A model generated the notes under the pieces. The model did not search any database, was not told the DNA's origin, and was given only the letters and a program-made list of their open reading frames with translations. A stretch of DNA of 49,087 nt from NCBI GenBank assembly GCA_903889965.1, contig CAISZM010000086.1, positions 1-49,087 on the forward strand, read 5' to 3'. The stretch's first letter is position 1, and each line of letters opens with the position of its first letter. Shown here one piece after another: positions 27,544 to 36,989 of the stretch. The position numbers and the translations under genes were made by a program. This stretch comes from an uncultured Elusimicrobia bacterium (GTDB lineage Bacteria; Elusimicrobiota; Elusimicrobia; Elusimicrobiales; UBA9959).

Positions 27544-28620
27544 TCAGTTCGTGACCGAGAGAGATTTCTGCAGCAGTTTTTTCAGGTCCTCCGGGTCCGC
27601 CGAGGGGGTCAGGGCTTCCTGATAGGTTATCTTCAGCTTCTTATAAAGGTCCACCAGCGACTGGTTCATTGTGACCATCCCGAACTTGCCGCCTGTCTGG
27701 ATGATGGTGGGGATCTGTTCGATCTTCTGCTCGCGGATGAGATTGCGCACGGCGGAATTGGCTATGAGCACTTCACAGGCCAGCGTGCGGCCGGTGCCGC
27801 TGGCCAGGGGCAGCAGCTGCTGCGCGAACACCCCCTGGAGCACGAACGAAAGCTGGACGCGTATCTGCTCCTGCTGGTGGGGCGGAAAAACGTCTATGAT
27901 ACGGTTGATGGTCTGCGCGGCGTCGGAGGTGTGCAGGGTAGAAAGCACCAGGTGCCCCGTCTCAGCTATGTTGAGGGCGGCGCCTATAGTCTCCAGGTCG
28001 CGCAGCTCGCCCACAAGTATAACATCCGGGTCCTGGCGAAGGACGTGCTTCAGGGCCGCGGCGAAGGTTTCGGTATCGGCGCCCACTTCGCGCTGGTTGA
28101 CGATGCTCTTCTTATGCGCGTGAACGTACTCTATGGGGTCTTCTATGGTGACGATGTGGTAGTTGCGGTGCTCGTTCAGGTAGTCTATCATCGAAGCAAG
28201 CGTCGTGGATTTGCCGGAACCCGTAGGCCCTGTTATAAGCACCAGGCCCTTGGTAATTTTCATCAGGTCATAGACCACCGGCGGCAGGTTAAGCTCGTCG
28301 AAAGTCTTGAATTTATTGGGAATGGAGCGGATGGCGGCCCCCACCACACCGCGCTGGCGGTAGGCGTTCATGCGGAGCCGTCCCAGGCCCTTGATACCGA
28401 AAGCGAAATCCAGCTCATTGGTGGCCTCAAAGCGCTGGCGCTGCACGTCGGTCATCAGCGAGAAAATAAGCGTCTGGCACATTTCGGGGGTAAGCTTTTC
28501 GAAGGGGGTCTGGACCAGATCGCCGTCTATGCGGAGCATCGGCGTGGCGCCGGCGGTAAGATGGATGTCCGAGGCGGTCTTCTCGTGCATCATTATGAAC
28601 AGGTCGCTCATTGTAACCAT
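27544..28620 (-). CDS. pilT: Twitching-motility retraction ATPase PilT
   Basis: GLVLITGPTGSGKSTTLASMIDYLNEHRNYHIVTIEDPIEY; LRQDPDVILVGELRD. Confidence 0.96.
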   Translation of the reverse strand: MVTMSDLFIMMHEKTASDIHLTAGATPMLRIDGDLVQTPFEKLTPEMCQTLIFSLMTDVQRQRFEATNELDFAFGIKGLGRLRMNAYRQRGVVGAAIRSIPNKFKTFDELNLPPVVYDLMKITKGLVLITGPTGSGKSTTLASMIDYLNEHRNYHIVTIEDPIEYVHAHKKSIVNQREVGADTETFAAALKHVLRQDPDVILVGELRDLETIGAALNIAETGHLVLSTLHTSDAAQTINRIIDVFPPHQQEQIRVQLSFVLQGVFAQQLLPLASGTGRTLACEVLIANSAVRNLIREQKIEQIPTIIQTGGKFGMVTMNQSLVDLYKKLKITYQEALTPSADPEDLKKLLQKSLSVTN

Positions 28621-28663
28621 ATTGCCTAGCTCCTAAAACCAAGTCTGCCCGGTCCCTGCCCGC

Positions 28664-30433
28664 TCAGTCCACGGCCACGCCGGTAACCCGTATAACCTCT
28701 TCAACCGTCGTCATGCCGGAAAAAAGTTTTCTAAGCGCCGACTCACGCAGCGTTATCATGCCGTTTTTCCGTCCGGCTTCCTTGATGGCGGAAACCGGGG
28801 CCTTTTCCGCGATAAGCCCCCTGATAACGTCGTTGATCTCCAGTATTTCATGGATACCCATCCGGCCCTTGTAGCCGGTCTTGGCGCAGATATCGCAGCC
28901 CCTGCCCCTCGACAGCGTTATTTTACCATTTATAATATGCTTATCAAGGACGGACTTCGGCACCCCAAGGCTCACCAGCAGCTCCGGTTTCACATCGTAA
29001 GTTTCCCGGCACTTCTCGCAGATGCCGCGCACCAGCCGCTGCGCCACCACCATGAGCACGGTAGAGGAGGTCAAAAACGGCTCTATACCCATCATGCCTA
29101 TGCGGGTAATGGCACCGGCGGCGTCGTTGGTGTGCAGCGTGGAGAAGACAAGGTGCCCGGTCATGGCGGCGTTGATGGCTATAGCCATCGTCTCAAAATC
29201 GCGTATCTCTCCCACCATTATAATATCCGGGTCCTGGCGCAGGAACGAGCGCAGGCCGGCCGCGAAGGTAAGGCCGATGTCTGCGTTGACGCCCACCTGG
29301 TTTATCCCGTCCAGGTTGTATTCTATCGGGTCCTCTATGGTGATGATGTTAACGTCCGGCTCGTTGAGCGTGGCCAGCGCCGAGTAAAGGGTCGTGGACT
29401 TACCGGAACCAGTAGGGCCGGTTATCAGGTTGATGCCGTGCGGGGCCCTTATGCACTTAGAGAAAATGGCAAGGTTCTCCGGCTCCATGCCAAGGTCTTC
29501 GAGCCGCAGCTTCAGGCCGGAAGAATCCAGGATGCGCATGACGACCTTTTCCCCCGGGCCGCAGGGCAGGATGGAAACGCGCAGGTCTATTTCGTGGTCC
29601 TCTATCTTGAGCTTGGTGCGCCCGTCCTGCGGCAGGCGGTGTTCCGAGATATCGAGGTTCGCCATGATCTTAAGGCGGCTGATGATGGCGTTATAGAATT
29701 TTTTAGGCGGCGCGGGCTGCGCGTGAAGGACCCCGTCTATGCGGAACCGCACCTTGGTTTCCCTGAAGCCCGGCTCTATATGTATGTCGGAGGCGCAGGC
29801 TTTTATGGCCGAAGAGATAATAAGATTCACCATCTGCACTATCGGGGCCGACTCCCCCTTTTCTTCCAGCGAGATCAGGTCGTCTAACCCGCCTCTGCCT
29901 GTCTCTTCGGACACTATCGAGACCTCGGTCATCCCGCCGCCGGTCTTTCTCAAGATCTCGTCCAGCGCCTCCTTGGAGGTTTTGACGCCGTAATTCCTGT
30001 CTATGGCGGCGGCGATGTCGGATTCGGCGCCGAATACCGGTTTTATTTCGTAGCCGGTCATCATCTTAAGATCATCCAGGACCACTATGTTCAGCGGGTC
30101 CTCCATGGCGACCTTCAGTTCAGCGCCGGTCTTCTCCACCGCCACTAGGCCGTAACGGCGCGCTATATTTTCAGGTATTATCTTCGTAACCTCGTCGCTG
30201 ACCGCCCTCGCGCGAAGGTCCACGAACTCTATGCCGAACTGCCTGCTGAGGAATTGAAGGAGCGTGCGCTCGTCTATATATTTTTTGTGTATCAGCAGGC
30301 GGCCGAGCTTCCCCCCGCTGATGCGCTGCAGTTCGAGCACCTCGTTGAGCTGAGCTACGGTTATCTGCGCCGCACTGACGAGTATCTCGCCCAGGCGCCT
30401 GGATATGTTTATGGATATGCCTTTTTCGGTCAT
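28664..30433 (-). CDS. pilB: Type IV pilus assembly ATPase PilB/GspE
   Basis: GINLITGPTGSGKSTTLYSALATLNEPDVNIITIEDPIEY; T2SS N-terminal domain; start chosen at ATG 30433. Confidence 0.95.
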   Translation of the reverse strand: MTEKGISINISRRLGEILVSAAQITVAQLNEVLELQRISGGKLGRLLIHKKYIDERTLLQFLSRQFGIEFVDLRARAVSDEVTKIIPENIARRYGLVAVEKTGAELKVAMEDPLNIVVLDDLKMMTGYEIKPVFGAESDIAAAIDRNYGVKTSKEALDEILRKTGGGMTEVSIVSEETGRGGLDDLISLEEKGESAPIVQMVNLIISSAIKACASDIHIEPGFRETKVRFRIDGVLHAQPAPPKKFYNAIISRLKIMANLDISEHRLPQDGRTKLKIEDHEIDLRVSILPCGPGEKVVMRILDSSGLKLRLEDLGMEPENLAIFSKCIRAPHGINLITGPTGSGKSTTLYSALATLNEPDVNIITIEDPIEYNLDGINQVGVNADIGLTFAAGLRSFLRQDPDIIMVGEIRDFETMAIAINAAMTGHLVFSTLHTNDAAGAITRIGMMGIEPFLTSSTVLMVVAQRLVRGICEKCRETYDVKPELLVSLGVPKSVLDKHIINGKITLSRGRGCDICAKTGYKGRMGIHEILEINDVIRGLIAEKAPVSAIKEAGRKNGMITLRESALRKLFSGMTTVEEVIRVTGVAVD

Positions 30434-30517
30434 ATGAAACAGCGGAAAACGACAAGCGGACAGGACCAGAGCTCCTGAAAACGCGTGTAACACCGCGGTT
30501 ATATAATACAAAATCAA

Positions 30518-30545
30518 GCGGCAGTAATGCCCTCATTACCGCCGC
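30518..30545 (-). terminator. Hairpin downstream of GYF-domain protein gene
   Basis: GCGGC-a-GTAATG-ccct-CATTAC-c-GCCGC followed on the minus strand by TTGATTTTG. Confidence 0.55.
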
Positions 30546-30564
30546 GGCACGGACTGAAGCGCGT

Positions 30565-32721
30565 TCAGAACAGCTCTTCGTCGGACTCCTGGGCTTTTAG
30601 ATACTTTACCTGCTCCGATCCCTCCGCCTGGGTCTCGAACCCGGTCGGTTCGTCTTCGCCTTTGGCTGCGGCCCTGGGCGCGGCCGGCAGCGGGCGCAGC
30701 GGAATTCCCTTGGGACGGGACGGCTTTTTCACTGCGCGCTTGACCGCGGGGGCTGAGGGCTTCCTTACGGCGGCGGAGCTTACGGTTTTTTCTTTCGAGG
30801 ACAAATTCAGCAGCTCGATGGCGCTGTTATTCATTCCGCGGACTATGTCCTGCTTGGCGGCATCCACCTCGAACTGGTACACCATGGGATCCTGTTTAGA
30901 CCTGAGGAGCCGGTACTGCACGACCAGTATGTCCCCGTGCAGAGGGGTGGCCGTCCATTCCTCGTTAGCGCCCCTCGTAGAGCCGGGGAGAAAGGAGTTT
31001 GAGAACCAGGACTCGATCGTTCCGCGGCCTCCGGAAAGCTTGTAAGCTTTCACGATCTTAAGTGCTTTGAGCGTGATATCGTTGACGGGCTTCTCCGGAG
31101 CAGGAACTATCTTCTGCTGTACCTGTACCGGTTCCTCTTTAGGGGCCGGGGCCTCGGTCGTGGCCTCCAGCTGGCTGGTCATGCCGGCGGCTTTTTTCTT
31201 CCCGCCAAGATTAAGCATCGAAAATTCGGAAAAACTTACGCCCTCACCCATGAAAAAGTAGCCCAGCCCCCCGGCCGCGATGGAACCGAATACTACCAGT
31301 ATAAGTATGAAAGCCATCTTCCCGCCTTTCCTGCGGGGCTGATTCGCTGCCGCGGCCTCCGGCTTGCCTTTTGTTGCGGACGGCGCGGCCGCCGCGCGCT
31401 GCAGATCGGCGGGCTCCGCCGTCGCCGCGGTTGCCGCCGGGGTCCGCTTCTCCTGGAAAGCCTGCGGCGCGCCATGGTCGGAAGGAGAAAAGGTGGAGGC
31501 GGACGGTGCGCCCTGCACCTGCGAATAAAAACCCCGCACCGGTTCCGGACCGGCTGGGGCCGCCTGCGCCTGCTGCGCGGGCGCGCCGAAATCGTAAGCG
31601 GGCGCCTTATCGGGCTGCGGCTGCCGGGTATCGGGCGCAGCTGCGGCGGCCTCCGGCTGGAACTGGGGAGCGGGAAGTTCCTGGTGCGGCTCTATTTTGA
31701 ACCGCTGGGAAGTTTCCGGCTGCTGGGAGGTCACCACCGTAAAATTATAAACTACGCCGCCCGCCTGCTGCGGCAGCGGTTCCAGGACCTCCTTGTCCTT
31801 AAAGGCGTCTTTCGGAGCCGCCTCGGGACCGGGAAGCGGCTTGTCGTAATGGGAACCGTACGCATAGCTTGCCGGCTGGGCATGGCCCAGGCTCTTGAAC
31901 TTTCTGCTGGTGAGACCGGAGTCTTCCGATGCGGCGGCGGGCACGCCCGGCACGCTCTCCGACTTTATTTCCGCGGAAGATTTTATGCTCTTTAATACTT
32001 TCGGCCCGTTCTCAAAACCGGGTTTCACCGCGTCAGCCCCGGAAACAGCCCCCCCGTTCAGGGCCAGCTCTTCCAACTTCATCCCTTCTATCTTCCTTGC
32101 GTCCTCGTCGCTTTGCCCGGTTTCCGGAGCGTTGCCGTCCTGCGCCGCACCTTTAAAGCCGTCATCCGAGGCGGCGGTCCCGCTGAGCCTGGCTTCAAGC
32201 TCGCGGATGTGCTCGCGCGTCTTCTTCTCTTCCGTTTCCTTGATGCGCATCTTTTCAAGGAGGAGGTTTTTCTCCCAGCGGGCGGCTTCCAGCTCCTCCT
32301 GTATGTGGGAAAGGCGTATGTCGAGATTTTGCGCCAGGTCGTAATCGGCTTCCTTCGGCCCGGCCGCGGCTCCGGGTTCTCCCTCCCGGGAAGAACCGAG
32401 TATATCATCCAGGGTGTCAAGAAGTTCGCCGTAGTTGGCTCCGCCTGTTTTATCATCAAAATAGTTCGCCTGGGAGTCAGCCCCCCCCCCGTACCCGTAA
32501 CCCCCCGAAGATACACCCGCGGTTATCGAGCGCCCCGAACCGGCCCTGATGATCGCACCGATCTCCTCTACCTGCATGGCCGGGCGCCAGTCTCCGGGGC
32601 TGTCGCCGGTGGCGGTCTCGGCGCAGACGAGGCTCTCCTCGGCAAAAGTGGGAAGGGCCAGCATATCTGCGGGCTCGTAGGGGCCAAGTATGTTGCCCTC
32701 GGAGTAGAACCAGTATTTCAT
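30565..32721 (-). CDS. GYF_2-like domain membrane protein with long low-complexity linker (718 aa)
   Basis: MKYWFYSEGNILGPYEPADMLALPTFAEESLV...W at N-terminus; TM segment MAFILILVVFGSIAAGGLGYFF. Confidence 0.65.
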   Translation of the reverse strand: MKYWFYSEGNILGPYEPADMLALPTFAEESLVCAETATGDSPGDWRPAMQVEEIGAIIRAGSGRSITAGVSSGGYGYGGGADSQANYFDDKTGGANYGELLDTLDDILGSSREGEPGAAAGPKEADYDLAQNLDIRLSHIQEELEAARWEKNLLLEKMRIKETEEKKTREHIRELEARLSGTAASDDGFKGAAQDGNAPETGQSDEDARKIEGMKLEELALNGGAVSGADAVKPGFENGPKVLKSIKSSAEIKSESVPGVPAAASEDSGLTSRKFKSLGHAQPASYAYGSHYDKPLPGPEAAPKDAFKDKEVLEPLPQQAGGVVYNFTVVTSQQPETSQRFKIEPHQELPAPQFQPEAAAAAPDTRQPQPDKAPAYDFGAPAQQAQAAPAGPEPVRGFYSQVQGAPSASTFSPSDHGAPQAFQEKRTPAATAATAEPADLQRAAAAPSATKGKPEAAAANQPRRKGGKMAFILILVVFGSIAAGGLGYFFMGEGVSFSEFSMLNLGGKKKAAGMTSQLEATTEAPAPKEEPVQVQQKIVPAPEKPVNDITLKALKIVKAYKLSGGRGTIESWFSNSFLPGSTRGANEEWTATPLHGDILVVQYRLLRSKQDPMVYQFEVDAAKQDIVRGMNNSAIELLNLSSKEKTVSSAAVRKPSAPAVKRAVKKPSRPKGIPLRPLPAAPRAAAKGEDEPTGFETQAEGSEQVKYLKAQESDEELF

Positions 32722-32879
32722 TACAAGTAAAGTTTACCAACTTGGTATTTAGGATTTAGTACAAAGATGTGGCGGAATTGTTACAGACGGCCCGGTGCCT
32801 CCCCCGGGCCCGGCCACCATGGTTCCGGGGCACGGGCACGCCGTACCCCGGGAAGCGCTGCGCCAGGGTACGCGCGCCC

Positions 32880-34331
32880 CTAGGCCAGAGTCAGGGCCTT
32901 GCCGAGGCGGTTCAGGGTTTTTTCCCTGCCCAGGTACTCTATCATGCGGAAGAGCGTTGGGCCGTCGGCGCGGCCGGAAAGCGCCACGCGGACGGGGTGA
33001 AAGACCTGTCCGGCTTTGAAGCCGTTGGCCTTGGCGTAGGCGCGGGTGGCCGCCTCTATGGACGCCTCTTTAAACTCCGGGAGGGCAGCGTAGATCTCCT
33101 TTACCCCTTTAAGTATCCCGGGGGCTTCCGGTTTTTTAAGCGTCTTTTCCACCGCCTCCGGGTCGTAAACCGGGTCTTTGAAGAAGAACTCTATAAGGGC
33201 CGGGATCTCGCTCAGCAGCTTGTATTTTTCCTGCTCAAGGCAGACTATATCCCCGAGCGGCGTTCCGGACGCGGAGGCGTCAAGGCCTGATTCCTTTATA
33301 TAAGGCTCGGCCATATCGAGAAGTTCCGCCTTGGAAAGCATACGTATGTATTCGCCGTTCATCCAGCCGAACTTGACCGTATCGAAGATAGCCGGGCTTT
33401 TCTGGCAGCCCTTCAGGTCGAACTTCTCCTCCAGCTCCCCCCTTTTGAATATCTGCTGGCTGTCCGCGGTGGACCAGCCGAGCAGCGCCAGGTAATTCCT
33501 CATGGTTTCCGGCAGGTAGCCCTGCTTGCGGTACTCCCCCACGGAGGTGGCGCCGTGGCGCTTGGAGAGGCGCGTGCCGTCGGAACCCAGTATCATGGAA
33601 AGGTGGGCGAACTCCGGCAGCTGCCAGCCCAGCGCCTTGTAGAGGCAGATCTGCAGCGGGGTGTTAGAGATGTGGTCGTCGCCGCGGATGATGTGCGTCA
33701 TCTCCATCAGGTGGTCGTCCACCACGCAGGCGAAGTTATAGGTCGGATAGCCGGAAGCCTTGAGCATGATGAAGTCGTAGAGCAGCTTATTTTCGAACTT
33801 CACGTCCTTGTGTATCAGATCGTTCCAGGCCGTCACGCCTTCGTCGGCCATGAGGAAGCGCACCACCGGCTTGCGGCCCTGCGCCTCGAATTCCTTCTTT
33901 TGGGCGTCGGTCAGGTGCCGGCAGCGGCCCTCATACTTCGGGGGGCGTTTCTCGAGCTGCGCTTTTTTGCGCATCTCGTCCAGCTCGGCGGTGCTGCAGT
34001 AGCAGTGGTACGCCTTGCCCTCGCTCACCAGCTGGTCCGCGTATTTTTTATATATGCCCTGCGCCTCGCGCACGCTCTGCACGTAGGGACCGTAAGCCCC
34101 CTTCTCGGTGCCGTCCGGCATGGCGCCCTCGTCCCAGGCCAGGCCCAGCCAGCGCATGCTTTCATAGATGGACTTCACAGACTCGTCCGTGGAGCGCAGT
34201 TCGTCCGTGTCCTCTATGCGGAGGATAAAGGTACCTTTGTATTTTTTGGCGAAAAGGTAATTGAACAGCGCCGTGCGGGCGCCGCCGATATGAAGGTGTC
34301 CGGTGGGTGAAGGTGCGAATCTTACGCGCAT
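32880..34331 (-). CDS. gltX: Glutamyl-tRNA synthetase
   Basis: RFAPSPTGHLHIGGARTALFNYLFAKK; LSKRHGATSV. Confidence 0.97.
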   Translation of the reverse strand: MRVRFAPSPTGHLHIGGARTALFNYLFAKKYKGTFILRIEDTDELRSTDESVKSIYESMRWLGLAWDEGAMPDGTEKGAYGPYVQSVREAQGIYKKYADQLVSEGKAYHCYCSTAELDEMRKKAQLEKRPPKYEGRCRHLTDAQKKEFEAQGRKPVVRFLMADEGVTAWNDLIHKDVKFENKLLYDFIMLKASGYPTYNFACVVDDHLMEMTHIIRGDDHISNTPLQICLYKALGWQLPEFAHLSMILGSDGTRLSKRHGATSVGEYRKQGYLPETMRNYLALLGWSTADSQQIFKRGELEEKFDLKGCQKSPAIFDTVKFGWMNGEYIRMLSKAELLDMAEPYIKESGLDASASGTPLGDIVCLEQEKYKLLSEIPALIEFFFKDPVYDPEAVEKTLKKPEAPGILKGVKEIYAALPEFKEASIEAATRAYAKANGFKAGQVFHPVRVALSGRADGPTLFRMIEYLGREKTLNRLGKALTLA

Positions 34332-34417
34332 AGTTGTTGTCCTCGCAGGTAACCATCGGGCGGAAAGCCCGCCCTATACTACCATGATAGCAAATTGGTT
34401 TTTCGGAGAGGCCCCGG

Positions 34418-36067
34418 CTACGCCACGGCTTCAGCCAGCAGCTCTTTCGCGTGTTTCAGGCCCAGCTCGGTGGACTGCTTCTTTCCCCCCAGCATGCGCG
34501 CTATCTCGCGCTCGCGCCCGGCCCCGTCGAGCAGACGCACGGCGGCGGCGGCGAGTCCGGCCTTCACGCCCTTTTCAACGAAGAAATGCGAGGAACCGAA
34601 AGCCGCCACCTGGGGCAGGTGGGTAATGCAGAAGATCTGTTTATGCGCGGCCAGGCGGGCCAGCTTCTGCCCCACCAGCCTGCCGGTCACGGCGCCGACC
34701 CCGGCGTCGACCTCGTCAAAAACCTGCGAGCCTATGCGGTCGGCGCGGGAAAGGGCGGTTTTCAGCGCCAGCATGATGCGGGCCATTTCACCCCCGGAGG
34801 CGGTGTAGCGCAGCGGCCGCAGCGGGTACCCTGGATTGGCGGTGAAAAGATATTCCACCGAGTCGCCTCCGGAAGAGGTGAGCGCGGCCTCGTCGTAGGC
34901 GGCGTCGACGCTGAATTTAACTTCCTTGAACCCCAGGCCTTCGGCCTCCTTTAGTATCTCCGCCGAAAGCTTTTTAGCGGCCGCGAGCCTGCGCTCGTGC
35001 AGCGCGGAGGCCGCTTTTTCCAGCGTGCGCCTGGCGGAAGCAAGTTTGCGCTCCAGCTCCGAGCGGTCCAGCGTCAGGTCCTCGAGCCCGTTCACCTTCA
35101 GGCGCAGCTCTTCCATCCTGGCGAGTACCGCCGGGATGTCCGCGCCGTATTTTTTCTTCAGGCTCTTCAACTTTTCAAGCCTGGACAGGCAGCGGTCCAC
35201 TTCCCCCGGATCGCAGCGCACGCCCCGCGCGTAGGCGCGCAGCTCGCCGGACAGGTCACGGAGCTCTATGGCCGCAGAGGATAGCCGGGCGGTGAACTGT
35301 TCCCCGGAAGGGTCCAGCGCGGAGAGGGCCTTCAGCTTTTCCAGCGCCTTTTCAGAGCCGCCGGCGGCCTCCTCGATAAGGACATGGGCTTCCCCCGAAA
35401 GCAAAGAAAGCTTCTCCGAATTTTTCAGGCGCGGCCAGAGGGTTTCCAGCTCTTCCTCTTCGCCCTCTTTGAGGTTCGCAGATTCTATCTCCCCCAGCTG
35501 GAAGCGGTACAGGTCCAGGAGCCGGGCCCGCTCGTCCTCTGACATGGAGACCGCGTTCAATGCGTCTTCGAGCGCGCGGGCCGACTGCCAGGCGGAGGAC
35601 ACGGTTGCCGCCTCACGCTCCAGTTTGCCGTAGCGGTCCAGCAGGTCCCGCTGCACCTCGGGTTTCAGCAGGCTCTGGTGCTCGTTCTGGCCGTGAAAAT
35701 CCACGAGGAAACCGCCGGTCTCGGAAAGCTGCGACAGCGTGGCCGGCGCGCCGTTTATGGAGGCGCGGGTGCGGCCTTTGGGGTCGGCCTGGCGGCGTAT
35801 TTTGAACGCTCCTCCCCTTATGGCCCAGCGGCGTACCAGCGCTTCAGGGAGGTTATCCGCGGCGAACTCCCCCTCCACCTCGGCCGAGGCCGAGCCGGGA
35901 CGAAGTATGTCGGAGCCGGAGCGCTCGCCGAGCAGGAAACCCAGGGCGGAGATGATTATGGACTTCCCGGCCCCGGTCTCGCCGGTAAAAATATTCAGGC
36001 CGGCTCCCGGCTCCAGGTCCAGGGCGTCTATCACGGCGAAATTGCGTATGGAAAGTTTCTTCAGCAT
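34418..36067 (-). CDS. recN: DNA repair protein RecN
   Basis: LKKLSIRNFAVIDALDLEPGAGLNIFTGETGAGKSIIISAL; FDEVDAGVGAVTGRLVGQKLARLA. Confidence 0.96.
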   Translation of the reverse strand: MLKKLSIRNFAVIDALDLEPGAGLNIFTGETGAGKSIIISALGFLLGERSGSDILRPGSASAEVEGEFAADNLPEALVRRWAIRGGAFKIRRQADPKGRTRASINGAPATLSQLSETGGFLVDFHGQNEHQSLLKPEVQRDLLDRYGKLEREAATVSSAWQSARALEDALNAVSMSEDERARLLDLYRFQLGEIESANLKEGEEEELETLWPRLKNSEKLSLLSGEAHVLIEEAAGGSEKALEKLKALSALDPSGEQFTARLSSAAIELRDLSGELRAYARGVRCDPGEVDRCLSRLEKLKSLKKKYGADIPAVLARMEELRLKVNGLEDLTLDRSELERKLASARRTLEKAASALHERRLAAAKKLSAEILKEAEGLGFKEVKFSVDAAYDEAALTSSGGDSVEYLFTANPGYPLRPLRYTASGGEMARIMLALKTALSRADRIGSQVFDEVDAGVGAVTGRLVGQKLARLAAHKQIFCITHLPQVAAFGSSHFFVEKGVKAGLAAAAVRLLDGAGREREIARMLGGKKQSTELGLKHAKELLAEAVA

Positions 36068-36109
36068 AACTGCGCCGGGGCGCGGCGGCGGAAAAGGGGT
36101 CTCAGCTCT

Positions 36110-36952
36110 TTATCTCTCCCCCCAGCTGAGCTTGCGCCGGAGTATGTCGAAATAGGAAAAGTCCTGCGGGGCCAGCATCTCGAAACCGCGCGGATGTTTG
36201 CGCACGATCACGGCGTCGCCCGCCTCAAGGCTGAAATTTTCCTGCCCGTCTATGGACAGCGCAACGAGGTGCGGCCCCTGGCGCCCGGCGCGGACCGCCA
36301 CCCTGAGCTCCTCCGCGGCGGAAAGGGCTATGGGCCTGTGAGTAAGGGTGTGCGGGCAGATAGGCGAAAGCAGGAACACCTCGAGGTCCGGCATCACGAT
36401 GGGGCCCGAGGCCGCCAGGCTGTAGGCCGTGGAACCGCTGGGCGTTGAAATTATCAGCCCGTCACCGAAATAATCCGACAGGAAGTCCCGCCCGTAAGAG
36501 GCGCGCAGGGAGAAAGCGCGCGGTCCCTGGCTGCGTATCACGCAGTCGTTCAGGGCCGGGAGCGGGCCGAAAACGGTGCGGCCGCGGCGCTCCACGCTGA
36601 CCGACAGCATGCTGCGCCTGAATTTTTTGAATCCTCCGGACAGGAACACATCCACTTTCTTAAGGAATTCTTTCTGTTCGACGCCGCTGAGGAAGCCCAG
36701 CCCTCCGGCGTTGATGCCGAGCACCGGGATGGCGCGCGCGGCCACGTGGCGGGCGGCGTAAAGCACCGTGCCGTCCCCGCCCACGGCCACCGCGGCGTCG
36801 GCGGTCTTAAAATCGCAATAGGCGTCGTTGACGCAGATCCGGCTGACCCTGGCTCCGGAGGCGCGCAAACGGCGCTCTATCGCCTCCGAGTAAGCCAGGG
36901 CCTTGCGCCTTTTGGAATTGTAAAAAAGGACTACGCTTTTTATCCTTTTCAT
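36110..36952 (-). CDS. nadK: NAD kinase
   Basis: AVAVGGDGTVLYAARHVAARAIPVLGINAGGLGFL; GDGLIISTPSGSTAYSLAASGPIV. Confidence 0.96.
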   Translation of the reverse strand: MKRIKSVVLFYNSKRRKALAYSEAIERRLRASGARVSRICVNDAYCDFKTADAAVAVGGDGTVLYAARHVAARAIPVLGINAGGLGFLSGVEQKEFLKKVDVFLSGGFKKFRRSMLSVSVERRGRTVFGPLPALNDCVIRSQGPRAFSLRASYGRDFLSDYFGDGLIISTPSGSTAYSLAASGPIVMPDLEVFLLSPICPHTLTHRPIALSAAEELRVAVRAGRQGPHLVALSIDGQENFSLEAGDAVIVRKHPRGFEMLAPQDFSYFDILRRKLSWGER

Positions 36953-36989
36953 AGGAACATGATACAAATTTTGCGGGCCTGGGGCGCGC

